The position numbers and the translations under genes are program-made. DNA of 64,000 bases from Isoetes taiwanensis. Lineage: Eukaryota > Streptophyta > Lycopodiopsida > Isoetales > Isoetaceae. Numbering within the stretch: position 1 is the first letter of the stretch; each line of letters begins with the position of its first letter. Below the pieces are notes generated by a model that was given only the letters and a program-made list of their open reading frames with translations, did no database searches and was not told where the DNA came from. Of the stretch, positions 9,858-20,934 are shown piece after piece. Where the stretch lies: positions 11,795,077 through 11,859,076 of the forward strand of contig JAJEKV010000039.1 of assembly GCA_021234155.1 (NCBI GenBank). The letters run 5' to 3'.

Positions 9858-11333
9858 TCAAAGGAAAAAATTATTCACCTGAATAATGTCATCTGAATGA
9901 CGCACGCGACTAAGAGCATCAACAACTTTATTCTGTGGACTTGGCTTATAATGAATAGCATTAGTATCAATCACAAAACGCTGTAACAACTCTGCCCATT
10001 TAACCTGGCATGGGCTTGCAGAAGCTTGTGTCAATAAAAACTGAATACTTTGCTGGTCTGTTTTAATGTGAAAATCACTACCCATAAGATAATGTTTCCA
10101 AATTTTTAATGCATGCACAATAGCCAATAATTTTTTTTCATATACCGTATCCTTTAATTCCCCAGAATTAAGCTTGCGGCTCTCAAAAGCAATAGGATGC
10201 CCATCCTGTTCTAATACTGCCCCTATAGAAGAACCACTTGCATCAGTACAGCAAACAAAGTATTGCTTAGAAAAATCTGGCAATTGTAAAACAGGTGTGG
10301 TAATAAGGCGTTGCTTCAAAGACTGAAAAGCCTGTGCTTGAGAGCATTCCCAATGAAAGGGTGTGTCATGCTTTAACAAACTTGTTAAGGGCAAAGCCAA
10401 CTGAGCAAAATTACGGATAAACTGTCGATAATAGTTACAAAGTCCCAAAAAGGAACGTACCTCAGTGACATTTTGTAGAACTGGCCAATTTTGCACCACT
10501 TGCACTTTTGTAGGATCAACCTGAATACCTTTTCCAGAAACTACATGCCCTAAATACTCAATTTGAGGTTGGAAGAAAAAACTTTTCTTATGGTTTATTT
10601 GAAATTTTTGATCACGCAATGTGTTCAACACCTGACGCAAATGATCCATGTGCTCGGTCTCATTTCTGCTATAAACCAAAATATCATCCAAAAAGACCAC
10701 AACAAACTTGCCCAAAAAGGGTCTCAAAACTCTACTCATCATGCGACAAAAGGTTGCAGGGTCATTAGTTAATCCAAAAGACATAACTAAAAATTCATAA
10801 TGGCCATAAGGTGTGCGAAAAGCTGTTTTATGAATGTCTGGTTCATGCACACGAACCTGATGATAGCCAGATTTTAAATCTATCTTACTGAAGATGGTGG
10901 CGCCCTTCAACTGATCCAGCAAATCATCCACTCGAGGAATATGATACTTATTCTTTATTGTGAACTTATTGAGGGCCCTGTAATCAATACACATACGAAA
11001 AGAACCATCTTTTTTATTAACCAAAAGAACTGGTGCTCCAAATGGTGAACTACTTTCTCGGATCAAACCACGATCCAACAAATCTTGAACTTGCTTCTGA
11101 ACTTCATCAAGCATAACTGGTGACATTTTGTAAGGATGTTTCACTATTGGTTCAGTTCCTGGAACTAACTCAATGTGATGATTTTCCGGTCGATCAGGTG
11201 GCATCTCCACAACATCATCGTTAAACAATGCCTCATACTTATTAAGAAATTGCAAACGAGCACGGTCCAAATCATTAGTAACAGTGGTAGCTTGCTCATG
11301 AGGAAAAATATAAGGCTTCATCACTTTGAGCAC
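9858..11333 (-). pseudogene. Gypsy-1 reverse transcriptase and RNase H
   Basis: A continuous frame with classic Ty3/gypsy blocks: [31 protein letters not shown], the active site [21 protein letters not shown], then RNase H beginning [20 protein letters not shown]. The domain core is intact for about 480 residues, but its N-terminal link to protease is cut by the LINE at 11340. Residues coded upstream of 11333 in the same frame derive from LINE leader sequence, not gypsy. Integrase follows after a stop near 9857. Confidence 0.93.
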
Positions 11334-11434
11334 TATATAGGCGCTAGTTTTAGGCGCTAGTTTTAGGCGCCATTTTAGGCGCCATTGGTGAGCAACAAAT
11401 TTAGGGTTCCGACCTCTTCCAACGGAACCCCAAT

Positions 11435-12220
11435 ATGGGGTCGGGGAAAAATCCACAGAAAGGCAACAGCGAAAAATGCAGCAGTGAAAGCGTGCAGCGG
11501 GAAGAAGCGGATCACACGGAACTGCTGCAGCTGCTCCGTTCCTTATCAAAAGATTTAAAAGATGCAAGGGAAGAAATCAAGCAACTTCATGAGCTGAAGG
11601 ATGTTGCTACAGATTTGAAATCTGCACGAGAAGAGATTAAACAACTCAAACAGTCTATAGAAGAATTGAAAGATGTTGTTGCTGAATTACAAGAAAGCCA
11701 AGAATCTTCTGATGAAGAAGGATATGAACAACCGTTTCAAGCACCAGAGCAAATTGTAGCACAAATTACCTCCAGTATAGAAAATAAAGTCTCAGATTTG
11801 TTTACTCAAGGACAGAACAGGATTACAGAGCATGAAGACCGTGCAAATCGTGCGAAAAATATTATTGTTGCTGGACTGTTGGAAGATGAAAATGAAGATA
11901 CAGAAGCAGTGATGGACAAATTCTTTACAAACACAATGCATCTGCATAATCCAGAAGTCAAAACTTGTAAAAGACTGGGAAAGAAAACAGAAGGATGAAT
12001 TAGACCAGTACTTATTAAACTTGCTTCAAGGGAAGCACATGAGAGGATAATGCAGCACCGAAGCCATCTGAAAGGGCAAAAAGTCTGGCTGAATGATGAT
12101 CTGACTGTGGAGCAACAGAAGGAAAGAAAATTGTTATTGGAAGATGTTCGAAAACTAAAAAATGAAGGAAAGAATGCATACATCATAAACAATCGCATTG
12201 TTGTAAGGAATAAAGCATAG
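11435..12220 (+). pseudogene. LINE-1 ORF1 (nucleic-acid-binding protein), one internal stop
   Basis: The frame runs 262 codons from ATG 11435 to TAG 12218-12220, with one in-frame TGA at 11996-11998. By comparison with the sister ORF1 at 62334-62993, the TGA most likely replaces an Arg CGA codon (C-to-T). The first 100 residues form a heptad-rich coiled coil ([15 protein letters not shown]). An RRM-like start NIIVAGLLED follows, then a C-terminal domain (RPVLIKLASREAHERIMQHR) like L1-type ORF1 proteins, which bind element RNA. ORF2 starts 21 bases after its end. Confidence 0.85.
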
Positions 12221-12241
12221 GGATACGAGGCCCTCAGAATC

Positions 12242-15200
12242 ATGGTTTGGAATGTACATGGACTGACGGAAAGCAAGATCCTAAGCAACACAGAGCTTTT
12301 TGCAAAGAATGACATTATAGCTTTCACAGAGACATGGGAACACGAAACTAACAGATTATTGCAAATCCAGGATTTTGAAATGATTGGTTCTACATGGAAT
12401 GAAAAAGGCACAAGTCAACGTGGTTGGGGTGGATTGGCGTGCTATGTCAGGAAGGATTTGATTAAGAATATCACAATCAGCAATACAAGTAAGTATAGAC
12501 AATATTTATGGCTGAAGCTCCAAAATAAAAGCAGGGAAATATATATAGCAATTGTATATTTTGCGCCGCTAGATCCTTATCCATCCAAAGTATATGATCA
12601 TCCTGAATTAAACCCCAGTGATCCCTTTGTTTATCTGGCCCGTGACATATGTAAATACAGGGAAAAGGGTACAGTATTCGTAGCAGGTGACTTAAATGGC
12701 AGAGTTGGAAATAAGCAAGCCTCTATATTATCAGGAGAGAAAGACTTTTTGTGGCTATTAGAAACCCCAGAGCAAGAAGCGTGGCCCCGTAAGTCATGGG
12801 ATCCTATGATCAGGAACAGAATGGGCGAGCATGTTTTGGCTTTATGTGAAGCATTGAATTTGATAATTTACAACGGGATCTCTGCATATCCCTTCTCAGG
12901 CAAGCATACATGTTATCAACCGAATGGAAGTAGTGTTGTAGACTTGTTACTAGGAGGAGCAGAAGATATGAAATTCATTCACAATTTCACTATTACGGAC
13001 AGGCCACCAGACTCAGATCATGCGCCCATATGTTTTGAGGTGGTTCCAGAAAAAATCATTAACACACCAGAACAGGTGCCTCCACCGAACCTCAAAGTAA
13101 GATATAAGCTGGCTAACAAATATGAGGAAGCTATGGATGTTGCGATAACAGAAGTTGTATGGCCAAATAAGCTTGACGAAAAGAGTAGCATTTTGAAGAA
13201 AATTATCATGGATAAAGCAGGTGAGGTATTTGGGTTTTCCAAGCACAATAAATACCATCGTAGCAAGTGGTTTGATCATGAATGCTATGCTGCAAAACAG
13301 GACTGCAAACAGGCGCCAAATGATGATGCAATCAGGGCACGGTATAGGAATCTAGTAAAAGATAAAAAAAGGGTATGGCAGCGCATACACGAGGAAAAGT
13401 TAATAGAGGAAATTGCAGCTGACCCAAAAAAGTTTTGGAACAAAACTAAGCAGCATACACAGGTTGGAGATCTTGTAGAAAATGATTTGTTACAATGGGT
13501 TTCTGAATTGTATAACACTGATAATCCAAGTGATATTGGTTGTGAAGGCGATCCGACACCAATATTTACAATAGCAGATGTGGAACACGCTTTGAAACGC
13601 ATGGCAAATGGAAGAGCTAAAGACTCATATGGGATGTGCTCAGAATTGTTTAAATGGGGTGGGCATCAATTGCACCTAGTTTTAGTGGAGATATGCAATG
13701 AAACTTTACTTGCAGGAAGATTCCCAAGAGAATGGAGCACAAACAGAGTAGTGCCGATTCACAAAAATGGTAGCAAAGACGATGTCAGGAATTACAGGAC
13801 ATTTCGATAAGTAATGTTTTTGCAAAACTATTTGCTTCCATGCTGGAAAACAAATTGACAACATGGGCAGATGAACACGATGAGAGGGCATATGGGCAAG
13901 CGGGATTTAGGAGTCAGCACTCTACATTAGACCATCTTGTGGCCTTAAGAGTTATCGCAGAAGGAGCAAAAGGTTCAGGAAACAAACGCTACTTTGCATT
14001 TGTTGACTTAACAAAAGCATTCGATCGAATACAAAGAAAAGACATAGCGGCTCGACTTGAAATGCTCCAGGTACCTACTGAGTTAAGGAATGCTGTTTCA
14101 TGCTTATATAAAGAAGTTTTAGTGGAGTTGTCATTTCCCTTTAATGGATCAGACCAAATTGCAAACACTATAGGTGTTAAACAAGGGTGCCCGTGTTCGC
14201 CTACACTTTTTTTTTGTGTATAGACGAACTAGAAAAATTGGATGACCAGATTAGGTGGATTGGGAGCTCTACTGGGGAAATTTGTCATACAATTACTGTT
14301 GTTTGCCGACGATATTGTATTAATATCTAGGTCAGCAGAAGGTCTGCAGCGTCATTTGGATGTCCTGAAGGAGTTTTGTGACAGTAAAAAGATGGAGGTT
14401 AATGTGAATAAATCCAAAATTGTGGTGGTTGGGGGAAAGGATGAAACTGATTTTAAGGTTGGTGATAATGACCCTAGAAAAGGTTTTTGAGTATAAATAC
14501 TTGGGGATTGAGTTCTCCAATAATTACAAATGGAATGCAGCAGCAATAAAAAGAGCATCGGGTGGGTTGAGAACTCTATATAACATGCTAAACATATGCC
14601 GAGCCAATAATTTCTTACATTGGAAATTAAGGAGAATGCTCTACGGAGTAAAAATCAGATCTGTGGTGTTATATGGAAGCCCAGTCTGGGGGCCTGGTTT
14701 GTCACAAAAGAGCTGGGAAAAAATAGAAAAAGTGCAAAAACGATTCCTATTAGAGGAACTTGGTGTAAAGCCGCAGACACCATATCACATGATGCTTGCC
14801 GAAACAGGTTTTTTTCCTCTAGAACTGGAGGCATTGTGTCACACGGTGACATATGTGAACAGGATTAGGGCCATGCCAGATGATAGACTTCCTCATCAAG
14901 CGCTCATCCAATCTCAATATAGTGGCTGGTTTGCAGATGTGGTGAAATGGACTAAGAAGTGGATCGGAGATGTTGAATGGCCAACCATAACGGTTTTCGA
15001 GGGAGAGTACGTAATTACGTAAAACAAATTTGTTAAAGGTTTATGGATGCTTGATGAAAGTTCTGATAAAAAGAAGCACTACTATATGATGCATATTAAT
15101 CCGATCCATGAGTATAAGGAACAAGACTATTTACTCTCACAAATTAGCAGACGGAACAGGATTCTCATATCTCGAGTCAGGCTTTCATCTCATCATCTAC

Positions 15201-15484
15201 ACATTGAAACGGGTAGATGGGATGGGACACCAACACACCAGAGGTTTTGTTATAGTTGTTTGGAGCTAGAAGTTGAAACAGAGGAACATGCACTTCTATA
15301 CTGTCCAGCATATGCACATATACGTGCTAAGCATAATATTGATGTTACAGATTTATATTCTTTTTTTAACCTACCACCGTGTAATCTGAGCACCTATATA
15401 AAAGAGGTTTTTAAAGAAAGAGAGGAGATCTTAGAGCTTTTTATACATGCTCATTTGATTGAAGCCAGTGGTGCACTAGACTAG
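12242..15484 (+). pseudogene. LINE-1 ORF2: AP endonuclease, reverse transcriptase, zinc-binding end
   Basis: Starts at ATG 12242. Endonuclease motifs: VWNVHGL, FTETWEH, VAGDLNGR and SDHAPICF. The reverse transcriptase includes AFVDLTKAFD, KQGCPCSPTLF and the active site LLFADDIVLIS near 14300. The C-terminus ends with a Cys/His cluster, CYSCLELEVETEEHALLYC, resembling the RVT zinc-binding domain. Frames change near 13805, 14212 (a run of nine T), 14240, 14475 and 15020, so no full product can be made. Uninterrupted length would be about 1,080 residues, normal for an endonuclease-RT LINE protein. Confidence 0.9.
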
Positions 15485-15548
15485 TGCTTTGAACATGTTG
15501 TAAATTTTGCCATAGAGGCCTGGGGGCCTAAATGGCTTGATCAATATA

Positions 15549-15586
15549 TTTAAATTTAAATTTAAATTTAAATTTAAATTTAAATT
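15549..15586. repeat. (TTTAAA)n microsatellite forming the LINE-1 3' tail
   Basis: Six to seven ATTTAA units directly at the junction with gypsy sequence. The tail is read by the gypsy frame as a KFKFKF artefact. Confidence 0.85.
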
Positions 15587-15592
15587 TATATA

Positions 15593-16028
15593 CAAGATAA
15601 ACTCCTATGGGCTCATGTCGCACACATCTTTTAAAAGCAGCATGACTAATCATGATAGCAGGATTGGAAGATTTTATACCTTTGAAGGTGACTCCATCGA
15701 CAGTGACTTCGTGAGTCTTGTAATTTACTATAGGATCAATTTGTCTCCACCATGGAATTCCAAGTACGATGTCCACTTTCCTCAAATTTGGAACCACCAT
15801 AAAATCGCGAGTCGTGACATAATCACCAAGGGCAAATTTTTGCTGTGGCACTTTTGCTGAACAAGAACCAAACATGTTAGTACAAATGCCTGCTATTGTA
15901 CGATTAGGAAAACGAACAGCAGGCAATCCCAAACGTTGAACAAGTTCTGAAGAAATGAGATCATGTGAGGCGCCATTGTCCAATTGTACAATCACATGAG
16001 TTTGACCAATATGTCCATCAAACAACAA
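15593..16028 (-). pseudogene. Gypsy-1 aspartic protease, C-terminus cut by the LINE
   Basis: The retropepsin motif reads VQLDNGASHDLIS, followed by LGLPAVRF and a flap/second half with VDIVLGIPWW. The usual active-site triplet D-S/T-G is here D-N-G, an unusual residue at the second position. Protease is part of a gag-pol frame that passes toward reverse transcriptase; the frame meets LINE tail at 15592. Confidence 0.82.
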
Positions 16029-17217
16029 TAGGTCATGAGAATCTGCGTCCCCTGGAATCTCAGTTGTGCCGGCATTGACCTTTTCCTTATCACCACCTCT
16101 CTTGTCATCACGTCCACCATGGTCACTACCACGGCTAGTTCTCCCTCACTTACCAACGCGGCAATCACGAGCATAGTGACCTTGACGGCCACACTGCATG
16201 CATCCGCGTCAGAGGTAGCAGGATGTGGCCGTTTGTCCAATCGATCAAATACAGATCTTCTGGGACCATCAGATCTTCTTGGACCATCCTGATCACGAAC
16301 CATGTCTACACTGTTTGCGCGCATTCGAGGTGGAAACCTTCGCCTTTGTTGCTGCTGGCGCTGCCTTGAATTTGAACCTCGAGCAAGATCATCCTTCTCC
16401 ATCTCTAATGCAGTTGTACGAGCATGTTGCAAAGTTCGAGGTCGGCATAACTTCAACATATGTGAGTATCGGTACTTGAGAGCACCAATGAAACGAGTCT
16501 TAATCTCCCTTTTTGTTAATCCCGCCATTTGACTTAACAAAGTTATCCATTTGTGAAATCATCCGCTGATTCATCAGCACGCTGCTTCATGGTTCGCCAC
16601 TGCTCCTGGACAAAGTCCTTATAATTGTCTGGCATAAATTCTGACCTCATAAGTTTCTTCATTCTAGCCCAAGTATTAATGGACTTATTTGATGCATTAG
16701 CAGCATCCATCTTCTACTGCCACCATAATATAGGGTCGCCTTTTAATTGAGACCACGCCCAATACAGTTTCTGTTGGTCAGAGTACTCATGCTCGGAGAA
16801 GAAACTCTCCATCTTAACGATCCATCGGAGTAAGGATGCACCATCGCGCTTCCCATAGAAGTAATCCAACTCCACCTTTGGATCCTTAGGCTTTTTCTCC
16901 TTCATAATGCCATCATCATTGTCTTGGTCCAACTTTTGCACCAAAAGCTTTTGTAATAACTCATTTTGCTTCACAAGCAAACGAGTCAGACTATCTCGAG
17001 ATGTTTTCTTCTTAGCTTTTTTCATCATAGTTCTAACAGAATTAAAAGGTTTCACAACTTGCTCTCTTGACTCTCCATCGTCATCCAAATTATCATCCAT
17101 AGGAAGAACATCTTCCCCCTCAACAGAATTATCTTCCTCAATCGGAATTCCATCAAAATCTTCTTCCACAATCTTCTCGACAACAGCACGCTTCGGACTT
17201 TTTGCCTTCTTCGCCAT
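16029..17217 (-). pseudogene. Gypsy-1 Gag with zinc knuckle, frameshifted
   Basis: Starts at ATG 17217 (MAKKAKSPKRAVVEK), with an acidic N-terminus and a coiled stretch rich in Lys/Gln. The capsid-like region has FYGKRDGASLLRWIVKMESF and, in another frame after 16714, TWARMKKLMRSEFMPDNYKD. A CX2CX4HX4C knuckle (CMQCGRQGHYARDC) lies at 16161-16202. The zinc knuckle and protease are in different frames. Gag packages element RNA. Confidence 0.85.
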
Positions 17218-17480
17218 ATCCGCTCACTGTCAAGATGGATTCACGTTGGGTTCACCACTTTTACAGATAAGGGCTAAAAAGCAATTGAGGGAAAAATATA
17301 TTTGGCAAACACAAGCGCTAAAGGGGATTGTTTATTCAATAAAGGGAATACAAAGAACAACAGGAGTAAAGAATATGTTCAACCACCCGACCACGGAACT
17401 AGCACCTCAAAACAATGAAGTAATCCGCTAGGAGCCTCCAAGACTCCGCTGCTAGTTTCTCCCCTGAACTATGATGTAAT

Positions 17481-17660
17481 CCTTCTCAGAGCCAATCGTT
17501 TATGGGAGAACCAATGGTGCCACATTATTCCACAACATGTTCTTATAAACCATTAAGGATCTATTCTCGTCCTTCTCAGAGCCAATCGTTTATGGGACAA
17601 CCAATGGTGCCACATTATTCCACAACATGTTCTTATAAACCATTAAGGATCTATTCTCGT
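17481..17660. repeat. 90-bp tandem duplication across the LTR/LINE junction
   Basis: Copies at 17481-17570 and 17571-17660 differ by one base (GGGAGAACC against GGGACAACC). Each holds the last ~31 bases of the LTR segment plus the first ~59 bases of the insert, so the duplication happened after the LINE landed. Confidence 0.85.
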
Positions 17661-19687
17661 CCCAGGACCTTCTGGCGAAGGGTTCTTAGAAAGCCAGTAC
17701 AACCCACAGGGAATATCACTCCCGAGCAGTGGAGACAATACTTGCAACAGCCATACGACCCTCAGGGTGCACATGCAGCATTACCCTTGCAAGAAGGCCC
17801 GATCTTTGGAAATCACCAGTCGGACGTGGAACAAGGCTTGCGGCGTCTTGCCAATGGGAAAGCCCCGGACTTGGATGGTATGCGGCGAGAATTGCTTAAG
17901 TGGGCGGGGGCGTCCATAATACCGGTCTTGACGCCTTGTTCAACAAGGCATTACGGGGAAAAGGTTTCCGTTGCGGTGGACCAATAGCGAGTTGTTCCCA
18001 TATATAAGGCGGGTGACCCTGCTTTGCCCAACCAATTATCGAACAATCATGGTCAGTTCGGTGTTTGCAAAATTGCTGGCGGGATTCTCGGCGGCGGTGG
18101 CTGCCGGGGGAGGCGGCAGAGGTGCGGGCCCTCATCAGGCGAGGATTCGAGACCCGGCACTCAACCATTGACCACATCTTCACGTTGCGAACTCCCGATT
18201 GAAAACTGGCGGGAACCGCCATCGAGGATCTATATTGTTGCTTTGTGGATTTTTGCGGCGTTTGACACCGTACCGGGGAAAAACTATGGGCAAGGCGCTT
18301 GGTTGGGGGTTCTGTAGATTTGCGAGAATGCGATTAATGCGGGCTATACGAAAAGATGCGGGTCGGTTGCGTGAGACAAGCCAACCATTTGATAGCGATG
18401 TCGGGGGTTTGTCGGGGATGCCCTCTCTCCCCAACATTGTTTGGGCTTTACATTGATCAATTGGAGAGGCGCTTGGCGATAATGGGGCGATGGAGCTCAC
18501 CTTCTCTATCAGATCATCAGACAGTTAATATATGCTGATGATGTGGACCTCCTAGCTTACACACCAGCAGACATGCAACGACATCTCGATGCCCTGGACA
18601 CATTCTGCCAAGCGACTGATATGCGCGTCAACCTGGCCAAGACTAAGGTGGTTTTCATATCATCTTCACGTCAGCCGAGGGTCCCCTCCTTCAGTTACCG
18701 AGGCCAAAATGTGGAAGTTGCATCCACATACAAATATTTGGGAGTGGAGTTTCCTTCTACTATGCACTGGGACACATCCATACGGCTACGAGTGACGGCA
18801 GGCTGGAAGGCACTATATGCAATGCAAAACAATAGTCATAGAGCGGAGTTGTATGATTGGGCCCATCAGTCACGCCTGTTCAAGGTCTTAGTGGAGCCTG
18901 TCCTTTTATACGGGGTGGAAGTATGGGGCCCAGTAGTATCACTTGCTACTTGGAATGACTTGGAGCAGGTCCAGAAAGCCTTCTTAGTACGAGCACTAGG
19001 GGTGAAGTCCACAGTCCCATATCAAATTCTACTGCTAGGAGAGCCAGGGATTCTTGCCTCTTGGAGGGGGCTCTTGATCGCCACATTGTCTATTTTCAGA
19101 AGAAGATGGTCAATATGGACGATGCTCGTCTCCCTAAAACTAAACATCATGGCAATGGAGCTGCTGCGGCCTCAAGGCCCTTTGGAGGGAAAAAGAGCTC
19201 AATGGTTGGCTAGATGGAATGTGCGAGAACGCAGTGCATACATGTGCAAACGCAGGCGAATCGCCATAGCTTGAGGCAATATCTTGGCGATTGCTTCCTC
19301 AACAAGCTTTGGATGCCAATGCCCTTGAACAGGTCAAGGCGACACACTACCCGGCCACATAAATCCCACATTGGAGCGAGGCCCGCAATGCTACCTGCGT
19401 ACCCACTTGCCCATGAAAAGCGCGGAGACTCATTGCCTCCATTACGCACGGGGGCACATCATCTTTGAATTGGGGACGAGGCAGATGGATTGGTGAGCCA
19501 CGCCCGGGGCATGGGCTCTGTCAATCTTTGCCAAATGGGAGTCATTGAGGATGAATCTCATACCCTTCAAAGTTGCCTAGCATATGATCAAATTCGGACA
19601 CGATATGCTGAGTTGGTCAGGCCTGGCCAACCGTTACATGTGACATTGAGCACAGCATCCGTACGGGTGCTGGGATCATATCTTTAG
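17661..19687 (+). pseudogene. LINE-2 reverse transcriptase and C-terminal domain
   Basis: Fragments in changing frames align in order with LINE-1 ORF2: FWRRVLRKPVQPTGNITPEQ, DVEQGLRRLANGKAPDLDGM, VFAKLLAGF, the catalytic YADDVDLLAY at about 18533-18560, DMRVNLAKTKVVFISSS, YKYLGVEF, LLYGVEVWGP and LVRALGVKSTVPYQILL. Last comes a zinc-binding stretch, CQMGVIEDESHTLQSCLAYD (19530-19600). Many indels lie in 17980-18530. It is a related but distinct family from the L1-type LINE at 49-61 kb. Confidence 0.85.
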
Positions 19688-19775
19688 GAGGTTATGGACA
19701 TGCGAGATCAGCTATGTCCTCGGGCACACACTTGACATGTATATAAACATTGATGTATGCTTGTACAGTTTGACA

Positions 19776-19851
19776 GCATTCTTATTACTGCCACGGTTTT
19801 TCCCTCGAAAACCCTTCGGGGCGGGGGTTTTTTAACCCGGACAGTAATAAG
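19776..19851. repeat. Long 3' hairpin of LINE-2
   Basis: CTTATTACTG and CAGTAATAAG form the outer stem around CCACGGTTTTTCCCTCGAAA and GGGGGTTTTTTAACCCGG. The same inner sequence with a different outer stem occurs at about 59968-60033. Confidence 0.6.
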
Positions 19852-20149
19852 TTTGCTGCGCTCCTTATGGGTCCCATAGGCCGATTGGCCTCAGTGGACG
19901 ATAAAAATCATTCTCATTCTCATTCTCATCCATTATTGGCTCTGGTTCCTGTAATACACCAGACTAAGATTAGCATCATCTATTCTTTAATCTCCTCCAG
20001 TCATAGATAACCAATAATAGAGTAGCTAATTCTATGGTGCACTATGATTGGCATGACAACTAGAATAGCTAATTCTAATGCCATGGTTGTATAAAAGTCT
20101 GGACTTTCTCATAACATTCTAACTTTTAGAATGTATTCGTAACATGAAA

Positions 20150-20229
20150 GGGTCATTGCAGAGCTAGCATCTTCAACATTAAAAGCACCAGCAAAAGCAC
20201 ACTGTTCTATTGAGGTATATGTCCCCTGC
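20150..20229 (+). pseudogene. Continuation of the gene interrupted by gypsy
   Basis: Joined after the collapsed TGAAA target site, codons run on from position 8060 as RVIAELASSTLKAPAKAHCS and IEVYVPC. The next codon would be TAA, formed at 23465 after the LTR element at 20230-23459. GAG/GTATAT at about 20213 could alternatively be a splice donor. No domain is recognised. Confidence 0.35.
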
Positions 20230-20934
20230 TGTTGACCGGGTTTTTGGCACCTGGTCAACATGAAAAAAGAGAAAAGAAAGAGAACCATTGGAAGGGGGGG
20301 TCAATTATAAAGCCCAAATGTTGTAAAGGTCTAAGGCACCAAAAAATTAAAAAAAAGGGGCCTAGATCTAGTTGTTTAAATTTAAGGGCTTCTAAGTTTT
20401 TTTAGTGGTTGAAGAGGGGTACATTATCTAAGGCTAAGATGAAGAGGCAAGATCAAAGGTGGAGATTAAAAAAGGCAAAAATTAAAGGTTGAGATAAAGA
20501 GGCAAGATCAAGGGTGGAGATGAAGGGGTCGAAATTAAAGGTTGAGATGAAGAGGCAAGATCAAAGGTGGAGATTAAGAAGCAAAAATTAAAGGTCAAGA
20601 TGAAAAGTAATGATTATAAAAGATTTCTGAGGAGCACGAGCTCCTCCTCTTGCCTTGCTCCAAGTTCTCGGGGATGGTGGCAGCTCCTCCTCGAACTGGA
20701 TCAATGGCCCCTCCATGGTTCAGAGACATGGAGGGACCCTCTTGTATTTGAAGTTTTATGCTTATATAAAATTTCTTTTGGGCCCAAAGTTATTCTTCCA
20801 AGTTTTGCTTCAAATCCCTTATTCCACACTGATTTCATATTGCAGCTTCTGATTTTATATTGCAGCACCCAATGTGATCCTGATTTCTGCCTTTGAGGCC
20901 ACCTGTTGGGGATTGTGGGAAAAATCCGCCAACA
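20230..20934 (+). repeat. Left LTR of the non-autonomous element
   Basis: Starts with a short hairpin (GTTGACC ... GGTCAAC). Internally it contains imperfect purine-rich repeats built on GATGAAGAGGCAAGATCAA. Confidence 0.9.

Larger units (their letters stand above)
11340..15586 (+). mobile_element. LINE-1 copy: non-LTR retrotransposon with two ORFs, nested in gypsy
   Basis: Inserted in the gypsy frame between protease and reverse transcriptase, opposite in orientation. TATATA flanks both sides (11334-11339, 15587-15592). The 5' leader starts with a tandem GGCGCTAGTTTTA motif, then come ORF1, ORF2 and a short 3' untranslated region with a GGCC-N4-GGCC hairpin (about 15510-15535). The tail is (TTTAAA)n, not poly-A. 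Essentially full length but inactivated by one nonsense codon and several frameshifts. Confidence 0.9.
17602..20096 (+). mobile_element. LINE-2 copy: 5'-truncated LINE inside the gypsy LTR
   Basis: Begins within the region just before reverse transcriptase, so ORF1 and the endonuclease are absent. The 3' end carries a hairpin region (19776-19851), a second GGCC-GATT-GGCC hairpin (about 19874-19890), GTGGACGATAAAA, and an (ATTCTC)n tail near 19908-19929. About 165 bp between the tail and the LTR remainder are unexplained and may be an additional small insertion. Confidence 0.8.
8061..20144 (-). mobile_element. Ty3/gypsy chromovirus, full length, with two nested LINEs
   Basis: A 300-bp LTR at 8061-8360 matches 17259-17601 plus 20099-20144, the right LTR being split by a LINE. 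TGAAA is duplicated at 8056-8060 and 20145-20149. LTR ends read TGTTACGAAT... and ...GTAAAA on the minus strand. Order on the minus strand is gag, protease, reverse transcriptase, RNase H, integrase, chromodomain, all broken by frameshifts. Without the two LINEs the element is about 5.3 kb. The DNA right of the left LTR is not clearly purine-rich. A candidate primer site, TGGTGAACCCAACG, begins near 17257; its tRNA is unassigned. Confidence 0.9.
17259..20144 (-). repeat. Gypsy-1 right LTR (5' LTR), split by a LINE
   Basis: 17259-17601 matches the left LTR up to TATGGGACAAC. The remaining CTGGACTTTC...GTAACA is at 20099-20144, followed by the target duplication TGAAA. The LINE copy lies between. 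Confidence 0.85.
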
